Of a stretch of 19,844 nt of DNA, positions 6,596-12,096 are shown piece by piece. The DNA lies in NCBI GenBank assembly GCA_003577005.1, contig QEUW01000108.1, positions 1 to 19,844 on the forward strand, written 5' to 3'. The translations under genes were made by a program, and so were the position numbers. The DNA is from Chloroflexota bacterium. GTDB taxonomy: Bacteria > Chloroflexota > Anaerolineae > Caldilineales > Caldilineaceae. A model generated the notes under the pieces. The model was not told where the DNA came from. It saw only the letters and a list, made by a program, of their open reading frames with translations, and ran no database searches. Each line of letters starts with the position of its first letter. The first letter of the stretch is position 1.

Positions 6596-7882
6596 ATGAC
6601 CGGCACAGAGCGCGTATTTTGGTGGAATACGGTGACCATGCCCACCGCCGCGCCGGAGCCACCCGGCGGGAAGGTCGATGTGGCGGTGATCGGCAGCGGC
6701 ATCACCGGGCTGGCGGCGGCGCGCACGCTGGCGAAACAGGGCGCAACCGTGGCGGTATTGGAGGCGCAGACCCTCGGCTGGGGTGCGAGTTCGCGCAATG
6801 GCGGCATGGTGCTCACCGGGCTGCGTCTGGGCGTGGACACGCTGCTGGCCCGCTACGGGCGTGAACGGGCGCGTCGCCTCTTTGCCGCCTCGCTGGACGC
6901 CATCGACACGCTGGAACAGCTCATCGACGCAGAGCGGATCGAGTGCGACTTTGCCCGCACCGGCCATCTCGAAGTTGCCTGCAAACCCGCTCACTTCGCC
7001 CATTTTGCGCATGTCGCTGAACTGGCCGCCCGCGAGTTCGACCATCCAGTACGGCTCGTCGCCCCAACTGAGTTGCGCAGCGAGATCGGCTCAGACCGCT
7101 ATTACGGTGGAATGGTAGACGAGATGAGCGCCGGCATCCACCCGGCGCGCTATGTGGCGGGATTGGCGTGCGCGGCGCAGCGCGCCGGAGCCATGCTCTA
7201 CGACCACACACCGGTGGAGCAGATCGAGCGGGCGGGCGCCGCGTTCCGCATTATCACCGGGCGGGGTGTGTTGCAAGCTGAGAACGTCTTTGTGGCGACG
7301 GGCGGCTACACTGGCCGGGCGACGCCGGCATTGCAGAAAAAGGTCTTTCCGGTTGGTTCGCACATCATTGTGACCGAGCCGCTCACAGCGGCCCTGGCCC
7401 GCGAACTCAGCCCGCGCAACCGCATGATGTTCGACTCCAAGAACTTTCTGTACTACTTCCGGCTGACGCCCGACCGGCGGCTGCTGTTTGGCGGGCGGGC
7501 CGCGTATGCGCCGGAGACACCGGCCACCGTGGGCGAGCGCACCTCGGTCTCCCGCCGCGGGTTGCTCGAAGTCTACCCACAGTTGCGTGACGCCGCCATC
7601 GAATACACCTGGGGCGGCGTGGTCGATGTCTCATTCGACCGGATGCCCCACGCCGGACAGCTTGGCGGGCTCTACTATGCGCTCGGCTATGCCGGGCACG
7701 GCGTGGCGCTGGCCACCTATCTGGGCGGCATGATGGCGGAGAGCATCTGCGGACAGACCGTGGACAATCCCTTCGCCACCTTACCTTTTCCCGGCGCGCC
7801 CCTGGGCCTTTATCGTGGCCGCCCGTGGTTTTTGCCGCTTGTGGAGAAATGGTATCGCTTCGTGGACCGTTTGCCGGGCTAA
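6596..7882 (+). CDS. FAD-dependent oxidoreductase, gamma-glutamylputrescine oxidase-like (PuuB/OrdL type)
   Basis: The 428-aa protein is a second DAO-superfamily flavoprotein but of the PuuB/OrdL branch. It has a short N-terminal leader with V-F-W-W-N-T before the Rossmann fold, then VDVAVIGSGITGLAAARTL (Gly33, Gly35, Gly38), Glu56 in VAVLEAQ, and the branch motif GWGASSRNGGMV (61-72). Late motifs are VFVATGGYTG, the F-L-Y-Y-F-R-L-T-P-D-R-R-L-L-F-G-G strand pair, and WGGVVDVSFDRMP...GLYYALGYAGHGVALA at the FAD end. PuuB-type enzymes oxidise gamma-glutamylated or free amines with O2 to aldehyde, ammonia and H2O2; no glutamylation or aldehyde dehydrogenase genes are adjacent, so the substrate remains open. 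The start ATG 6596 sits 3 bp after the hemerythrin stop. The gene ends directly before a dispersed repeat and converges on a minus-strand operon. Confidence 0.85.
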   Translation: MTGTERVFWWNTVTMPTAAPEPPGGKVDVAVIGSGITGLAAARTLAKQGATVAVLEAQTLGWGASSRNGGMVLTGLRLGVDTLLARYGRERARRLFAASLDAIDTLEQLIDAERIECDFARTGHLEVACKPAHFAHFAHVAELAAREFDHPVRLVAPTELRSEIGSDRYYGGMVDEMSAGIHPARYVAGLACAAQRAGAMLYDHTPVEQIERAGAAFRIITGRGVLQAENVFVATGGYTGRATPALQKKVFPVGSHIIVTEPLTAALARELSPRNRMMFDSKNFLYYFRLTPDRRLLFGGRAAYAPETPATVGERTSVSRRGLLEVYPQLRDAAIEYTWGGVVDVSFDRMPHAGQLGGLYYALGYAGHGVALATYLGGMMAESICGQTVDNPFATLPFPGAPLGLYRGRPWFLPLVEKWYRFVDRLPG

Positions 7883-7886
7883 GAAG

Positions 7887-7968
7887 CTGTTTGAAAAGGG
7901 TCGGTGCGTTGCGCCTCAAGAATGCCCGGCGGCCCAGGTGCAACGCACCCTGCGGGTGCATCGCACCA
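7887..7968 (+). repeat. Dispersed palindromic repeat, family 2, copy 1
   Basis: It starts CTGTTTGAAAAGGGT (7887-7901), then GGTGCGTTGC (7903-7912) pairs with GCAACGCACC (7940-7949), followed by GGTGCATCGCACC. The same modules in the same order are found on the minus strand at 14877-14980. This copy begins 4 bp after a stop codon and lies between convergent genes. It is about 20 bp shorter than the other copy, missing an inner hairpin arm. Confidence 0.75.
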
Positions 7969-8009
7969 TCCGAAGCCAGCCGGTGTACAACCCCAACGCA
8001 CGCTTTATC

Positions 8010-8651
8010 TCATTTTGCGCGCTTGAACAACAGCGTAACAAGCGCTGCGGTAGTCGCAAAATAGGCTGACCAGACAATGTTGGCATAGCGGCCAACCTGG
8101 TCGCCGATCCCTGCGCCTGTTTCATCGACTGGCAAAGGAATTGCGGGAACGGCAATGGTGGGGACGATGAACAAGACCGCGTTCAAAATGAAGAGCCATC
8201 TGATCCAAAGCTCCAGTTTTCCACCCGTGAAGACCGGCGCCGCAGCGAGGGTCGCCGCGCACATGAAGACGTAGCCGAGCATGTCCTGCGCAAAGATCGG
8301 CGTGCCGGGGATGAAGACGAAGGGCGCCACCGCCTCTTCCGCAATCGGCAGATAATTGTTCTGGACAAAGGTCAACTGGATGTAATAGGTGAGCGAACAC
8401 ATCATCGAATACACGATGGCAAACGACAATCCCAGTTGACTCCAGACTCTCCTTTCTTCAGGTGCGTAGAAGTGAATGCTCACCATCATGGCGACAAAGG
8501 CGGGCGCCAGCAAGAACGACGATACAAACATCAGGTTTGAGTTTGCGATCACAAGCGCAATGAAGAACAGCGCGGTCAACGATGTCGTCAGCGCGGCAGA
8601 CCACAGTCCGAGCTGCGTGACTGCCCTTGTGGAGTGGAATGTGTGTGTCAT
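8010..8651 (-). CDS. Six-TM membrane protein of unknown function
   Basis: The 213-aa protein has about six hydrophobic helices (near 15-36, 40-61, 72-93, 118-138, 146-168 and 188-208). No domain is recognised. Loops are short. The longest, between helices 3 and 4, carries polar N-N-Y-L-P-I-A-E-E-A and F-I-P-G-T-P-I-F-A-Q-D, and the last loop is acidic (V-D-E-T-G-A-G-I-G-D-Q). The start ATG 8651 is 6 bp downstream of the acyltransferase stop, so the two are one transcriptional unit, and the gene is the last of the hydrolase-acyltransferase set. A role linked to the acyltransferase (lipid or surface modification) is positional inference only. It converges on the FAD oxidoreductase gene with a family 2 repeat in between. 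Confidence 0.78.
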   Translation of the reverse strand: MTHTFHSTRAVTQLGLWSAALTTSLTALFFIALVIANSNLMFVSSFLLAPAFVAMMVSIHFYAPEERRVWSQLGLSFAIVYSMMCSLTYYIQLTFVQNNYLPIAEEAVAPFVFIPGTPIFAQDMLGYVFMCAATLAAAPVFTGGKLELWIRWLFILNAVLFIVPTIAVPAIPLPVDETGAGIGDQVGRYANIVWSAYFATTAALVTLLFKRAK

Positions 8652-8657
8652 GGGTGG

Positions 8658-9851
8658 TCAACTCTCTGCCCCAATTTGAAGTGCAAGTGGATCGCTAGCC
8701 CCGGCGACTGACCTGGCAGGGCGCGGCAACGGCTTCATCCCAAAGAGCCAGCGCGTCAAGTTGAAGCGCTTGATCACTTCATACCCCGCCAACGTCCCAA
8801 TGAAGGAGGCGACGCAGATCAGGCTAAACTTGGCGGCAATGCTCATCTCCCATTGAACAACGTAATAGCCAATTGCCACGATGACTGTCTGGTGCAGGAT
8901 GTAGAATGGGTACGAGGCTTCGCCTGCATAGCGCAGGAACCCGTTGCTAACGTTCAACCGGCGATGACCATAGCCCAGCAAGACAACCAGCCAACACCAG
9001 GTGTTGAAGCTTTTGAGCAAGAGAAACCCGATGCCCGCGGCTGAGAATGGTTCCAAGTGGGCCGCCGCGCCTTGGAGCGAGACGCGTGCCGTCATGGTCA
9101 CCAGGCCAAGCGCGAGCGCAGCAAGCCGGTGGCGGTCAATGCTTTGCTGAAAACGCTTGTCGGCCATCAGCACAAATCCCAACAGAAAGAGAGCGAAATA
9201 CGAGAACAGCGCTTTGCCGCCGATGCCAGGCAGCGCCCCGGCAAGGGCGAGAGGAATGGCAAAGAGGAAGATCAGACCGGGGCGAGCGGCGAACACGGCC
9301 AGGCGCGCCACCAGGCGTCTGCCGGCCTCCCCTTTTAGCAAGTTGAAGAGAGGCAGGCCGGCCAACGAGTAGACGAACAGGAACAGGATAAACCACAGGT
9401 GACCAGGCGTAAATTTGCCAAAATAGCCGCTCAGGTCGCCGAAGTCAAGCGCAAAATAGGTGGCGAGAAAGCTGGCAAACGACTCGGGCGGCTGCCCTTG
9501 GGTGAGCAGTGCGTAATATCCCTGTGGCGGGACAACGACGAGCATGCCAAACAGAAGCGGTATCAACAGGCGGGTGAACCGTTCCTTCGCATATTGCCTG
9601 CCGCTGCGAAAGTCCAGCGCAAACCAGGTGGAGGCGCCCGCCAGCAGGAACAGCAGCGGCATGTGCCACGGGTTGAGGAGCGCAATCACGCTGTAGCTGA
9701 GCGCGGCGCTCGTCTCCGCATTCTTGGCATAAAACGGCTCCCAGATATCGAAGATGCGCGCCGTGTGGAACGGGATGAGCAGCAGGACGGCGACGACGCG
9801 CAGCCAATCGATATCGAAACGACGGTGGTGTCGGGACACAGAGGATGCCAT
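8658..9851 (-). CDS. Membrane acyltransferase, acyltransferase-3 (OafA/OpgC-like) family
   Basis: The 397-aa polytopic protein has about ten helices. The first helix carries the family hallmark: R-F-D-I-D-W-L-R-V-V-A-V followed by F-H-T-A-R (His29, the presumed catalytic residue). Further along are N-P-W-H-M-P-L-L-F-L-L-A-G and F-T-P-G-H-L-W-F-I-L-F-L, and Y-P-F-Y-I-L-H-Q-T near the end, all usual for acyltransferase-3. These enzymes move acetyl, succinyl or longer acyl groups across the membrane onto sugars, glycolipids or peptides; the acceptor here is unknown. The start ATG 9851 follows GAAAGGA at about 8 bp. Longer starts up to 9971 would run over the hydrolase gene and add a non-conserved basic stretch, so they are rejected. 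It lies 31 bp after the alpha/beta hydrolase and 6 bp before the six-TM protein gene. Confidence 0.87.
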   Translation of the reverse strand: MASSVSRHHRRFDIDWLRVVAVLLLIPFHTARIFDIWEPFYAKNAETSAALSYSVIALLNPWHMPLLFLLAGASTWFALDFRSGRQYAKERFTRLLIPLLFGMLVVVPPQGYYALLTQGQPPESFASFLATYFALDFGDLSGYFGKFTPGHLWFILFLFVYSLAGLPLFNLLKGEAGRRLVARLAVFAARPGLIFLFAIPLALAGALPGIGGKALFSYFALFLLGFVLMADKRFQQSIDRHRLAALALGLVTMTARVSLQGAAAHLEPFSAAGIGFLLLKSFNTWCWLVVLLGYGHRRLNVSNGFLRYAGEASYPFYILHQTVIVAIGYYVVQWEMSIAAKFSLICVASFIGTLAGYEVIKRFNLTRWLFGMKPLPRPARSVAGASDPLALQIGAES

Positions 9852-9882
9852 TTTGTGATTCCTTTCGGCGACAGGCATTGCT

Positions 9883-10761
9883 CTACGATTTAACCAACTT
9901 ACCCATGATCTCTGCCGCATTTTTCTTGAACATGGATAAATGCCCTTCGTCAGGATAAAAGGTCGCTGCACACTGTGGAATGCGCGATGCGACGTGGCGA
10001 GCCATGGCCACCGGGATGTTTTGATCCGCTTCCCCGTGCCAAAGCAGAATTGGGATCTGAATCCCCGGCAAACAAAAGCCCCACTCCGAGATCGTCAACA
10101 AAGCTTCGTGAAATGGGCCACGCGTTCCCTGCCGCAACGCTTGCCGCAGCATCTTGACAAATCTCGTTTGGATTTCAGGGTCATCCATGATAGCGCGGTC
10201 CGGCTTGGGCAGAAACGAAGCCGCATTGGCAACCATCACTTTGGGGGCCAAGCGAACCATCACGTTCATCATCCACAGGAATATGTGCGAAGCCACTGGA
10301 TTTTCACGCGGCAAATTGAGATAACGGCGCGTCCCCGCATTGATGTGTTGCATCAGTTCGGGTTTGGTGAGTAGCGCCGCACCGCTGACAATGCCCACTT
10401 TCGTCAGACGTTCTGGGATGGCGAACGCACAGGCCATCCCGTATGGCCCGCCGAGGGAATAGGCCAGAAGGTCAAAGCGTTCAATGTGCAACCCATCCGC
10501 CAGCGCGAGCAGGTCATTCGGAAAATCCAAGAGACGGCGGTTCGGCTGAAAATCGGAAAGACCCATGCCGGGGCGATCCACCGCGATCAGGCGCACATTT
10601 AGCGCCTGCAACAACATTTCGCTGCCAAACAGCGTGAATTCGACGCGCGCGCTGGGTGAGCCATGTATGTAAAAGAGTGGCCGACCAGTGGAAGGTCCAT
10701 ACTCGTCGTAGCCGAGCCTGCGCCCATCGGACAGCTGAAATTGCTGATTGAGTTTGGACAT
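9883..10761 (-). CDS. Alpha/beta hydrolase
   Basis: The 292-aa cytoplasmic protein has the alpha/beta-hydrolase fold. It shows the oxyanion strand F-Y-I-H-G-S-P-S-A-R (about 30-39), V-D-R-P-G-M-G-L-S, the nucleophile elbow A-Y-S-L-G-G (Ser102, a variant of G-x-S-x-G), an acid in W-H-G-E-A-D (Asp246) and a base in D-E-G-H-L-S (His274). The complete triad points to an active esterase or related enzyme of unknown substrate. The start ATG 10761 has GGAGG five bases upstream; the longer frame from 10809 is rejected. It is the first gene of a three-gene minus-strand set with the acyltransferase and the six-TM protein. An inverted repeat and a long hairpin lie in its 129-bp upstream space. Confidence 0.88.
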   Translation of the reverse strand: MSKLNQQFQLSDGRRLGYDEYGPSTGRPLFYIHGSPSARVEFTLFGSEMLLQALNVRLIAVDRPGMGLSDFQPNRRLLDFPNDLLALADGLHIERFDLLAYSLGGPYGMACAFAIPERLTKVGIVSGAALLTKPELMQHINAGTRRYLNLPRENPVASHIFLWMMNVMVRLAPKVMVANAASFLPKPDRAIMDDPEIQTRFVKMLRQALRQGTRGPFHEALLTISEWGFCLPGIQIPILLWHGEADQNIPVAMARHVASRIPQCAATFYPDEGHLSMFKKNAAEIMGKLVKS

Positions 10762-10807
10762 CTCGGCCTCCGTCAAGATGGGTGTAGCACCTTTGGCAAA
10801 GGCGGCC

Positions 10808-10828
10808 ACACTGTGGAAATGACAGTGT
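10808..10828. promoter_or_regulatory. Operator-like inverted repeat upstream of hydrolase operon
   Basis: ACACTGT (10808-10814) and ACAGTGT (10822-10828) form a perfect 7-bp dyad with a 7-bp spacer, about 50-65 bp upstream of the hydrolase start. This size and spacing suit a dimeric repressor site. No promoter boxes are clear around it. Confidence 0.35.
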
Positions 10829-10839
10829 CGCGCCCCTTT

Positions 10840-10890
10840 GGTGGTTGCCCCGGTCGAGTAGCATTATGCTATCCGACCGGCGTAACCACC
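10840..10890. repeat. 51-nt imperfect hairpin after lipoprotein gene
   Basis: GGTGGTT...CGGTCG...TAGCAT pairs with ATGCTA...CGACCG...AACCACC across the whole 51 nt, with two small mismatched patches. It starts at the base next to the lipoprotein stop codon (10891) on the minus strand. There is no T-run after it. It may act as an mRNA 3' end stabiliser/terminator or be a member of a repeat family. Confidence 0.6.
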
Positions 10891-11412
10891 TCAGTCAAAG
10901 CGCAAGGTAGACAGGATGTGCAGGATCAATTCCCGGCTTTCGGGCGCCGGGCTGCTGGTGTAGGCGCGGGCGGAGAAACTGATCTCACCCAGCTCTTTGC
11001 TGATCTGTTCCCAGCTTTCGGCGCCGTCGGCGTTTTGGAGGTGGCAGACAGGCAACTCACCGTCGGCCACTGCCACCGTCCCATAACCGCCAGGGCAGGC
11101 GCCGCCGAAACCGACCCCCCAACGCAACTCCACGCCGCCTTCCTCCCCCGTGAGCGCAACCCCTAGCAGTTGCCCTTCGTTTTCGGCCGGCAGTGTTTCC
11201 ATCTCCCAGCCGGCCGGATAGTCCATGGCGAAACCTGCCTCCGGGTTTTCGTAGGTTTGCCAGGCGCTCTCCGCCGTTGTTGGGGCATCAACGGGCGCAG
11301 GGGCCGCCGCTTCCTTTGTAATTGGCTGGATGCACGCGCTGACCAGTAGCGCAAACAGCATCCCCATCAGCGTGAGTTGTCCGAATTTTGAGAATTTTGT
11401 CCGAGCTTTCAT
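10891..11412 (-). CDS. Secreted lipoprotein of unknown function
   Basis: The 173-aa protein has a basic N-terminus, a hydrophobic stretch and the lipobox L-V-S-A-C (Cys27), so it should be exported and lipid-anchored. A low-complexity Ala/Pro/Thr spacer (about 34-48) precedes a globular part that starts Y-E-N-P-E-A-G-F-A-M-D-Y-P-A-G-W, the entry motif of PsbP-like/DUF1795-type beta domains (the same pattern as 'GFxxxYPxxW'). Two Cys residues later in the domain could form a disulfide. The ATG at 11412 is preceded by AAAGGA at about 7 bp. It lies 14 bp downstream of the 86-aa protein gene on the same strand, so it is the third gene of a unit starting at 11923. The function is unknown. An imperfect long hairpin follows the stop. 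Confidence 0.82.
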   Translation of the reverse strand: MKARTKFSKFGQLTLMGMLFALLVSACIQPITKEAAAPAPVDAPTTAESAWQTYENPEAGFAMDYPAGWEMETLPAENEGQLLGVALTGEEGGVELRWGVGFGGACPGGYGTVAVADGELPVCHLQNADGAESWEQISKELGEISFSARAYTSSPAPESRELILHILSTLRFD

Positions 11413-11426
11413 TGATCAATCCTTTC

Positions 11427-11687
11427 TTAGTCTTGTTTGCTATCTTGGTCCTCTTTACTGTCCATTTGAACAGCCGAATCTTCTTCGAGGCGGTTCACCG
11501 CTATCAACGTGAGGCCGAGGGCGAAGACCTTGTTCAGGACGCCGTGGAGCGCCGCCTGGTCGGCGAGTTCGCCCTCCAGCAAGGTCACCTGGTTTTCTGG
11601 ATGGTGGATGGTCAGCGGCTCGAACCATTCGGCCCAATCCTGACCCAGTTGACCACCCACCACCAGCCGGTATCGTCGTGCGGTCAT
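11427..11687 (-). CDS. Conserved small protein (86 aa), Chloroflexota-type
   Basis: The product starts MTARRYRLVVGGQLGQDW and has the pattern W-A-E-W-F-E-P-L-T-I ... L-L-E-G-E-L-A-D-Q-A-A-L-H-G-V-L-N-K-V ... G-L-T-L-I-A-V-N-R. I remember this arrangement (beta strands around 'DQAALHGLLxKVRDLGLxLLSV') as a recurring small cytoplasmic protein in Chloroflexota, without an assigned function. It often lies near large regulators. The C-terminal 20 residues are acidic and probably disordered. The start ATG 11687 is 2 bp after the stop of the preceding 77-aa gene; the longer frame up to 11978 overlaps that gene and is rejected. The Shine-Dalgarno is weak (GGAAAA), which suits translational coupling. 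Confidence 0.75.
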   Translation of the reverse strand: MTARRYRLVVGGQLGQDWAEWFEPLTIHHPENQVTLLEGELADQAALHGVLNKVFALGLTLIAVNRLEEDSAVQMDSKEDQDSKQD

Positions 11688-11689
11688 GG

Positions 11690-11923
11690 CTATTTTCCGG
11701 TTGGGGCCGGTTCGCCCTGTGCAATGGTTCCACTGCGCAGCGACCAGGCGATGGACCACAACGCACGGATGATCTGCACCCCCAACACAGTGACCACCGA
11801 CCGCTGCGGATTCTGAGCATGCACCTGGCGCACTCTCCGCTCGATGGCCGCCTGCTCTATCAGTTCCAGATGGCGTTCCCGTGCGGTTGCTGCACTCAAT
11901 TCCGGGTTGTTCATAAGTAACAT
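11690..11923 (-). CDS. Small protein (77 aa) with C-terminal hydrophobic helix
   Basis: MLLMNNPELSAATARERHLE begins the product. Residues up to about 40 form a charged helix (E/R/Q-rich), and the stretch V-V-T-V-L-G-V-Q-I-I-R-A-L-W-S-I-A-W-S-L is hydrophobic enough for an amphipathic or single membrane helix. No family is assigned. The start is fixed by AGGAGG about 8 bases upstream of ATG 11923; the longer frame to 12019 covers the promoter and terminator region. It is the first gene of a unit with the 86-aa protein and the lipoprotein, downstream of the MalT/LuxR regulator and separated from it by a terminator. Confidence 0.68.
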   Translation of the reverse strand: MLLMNNPELSAATARERHLELIEQAAIERRVRQVHAQNPQRSVVTVLGVQIIRALWSIAWSLRSGTIAQGEPAPTGK

Positions 11924-11973
11924 GGTGGTTTCCTCCTGGTTTGTATTGACCAGCATCTTGTTTTCGTGCCGTA

Positions 11974-12003
11974 AGCATAGCGCCAGGGAGGTCGTACTGT
12001 CAT
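11974..12003 (-). promoter_or_regulatory. Possible sigma70 promoter for the small-protein/lipoprotein unit
   Basis: On the minus strand ATGACA (plus 11998-12003) and TATGCT (plus 11974-11979) are 18 bp apart, about 50 bp upstream of ATG 11923. Both boxes deviate from consensus. Position just downstream of the regulator's terminator supports it. Confidence 0.3.
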
Positions 12004-12040
12004 GTATCAAAGGTGGCAAAATCGCCCGGTGGTAGGTAGT

Positions 12041-12072
12041 AAAAAACCCTGGCCTGCCAATGTGACCAGGGT
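12041..12072 (-). terminator. Rho-independent terminator of the MalT/LuxR regulator gene
   Basis: On the minus strand ACCCTGG (plus 12066-12072) pairs with CCAGGGT (plus 12046-12052) around a 13-nt loop, directly followed by a run of six T (plus 12041-12046). It lies about 25 bp after the stop at 12097. Confidence 0.75.
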
Positions 12073-12096
12073 CGTAGTGAGTATAGACAACGTGGC

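Noticed and set aside
7903..7967. CRISPR-like short repeats (GGTGC...GCACC modules)
   Set aside because: The modules are palindromes of uneven spacing with no unique spacers, and no cas genes are nearby; they fit a REP/MITE-like element.
8658..9971. Longer acyltransferase start at 9971
   Set aside because: It would overlap the alpha/beta hydrolase gene; ATG 9851 has a ribosome site and directly precedes the conserved first helix.
11427..11978. 183-aa minus-strand frame as a single protein
   Set aside because: The first 97 residues overlap the 77-aa gene in another frame and look random; the conserved part begins at ATG 11687.
12037..12096. Terminator hairpin as a bidirectional terminator
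   Set aside because: A T-tract is present only for the minus strand, and no plus-strand gene ends here.
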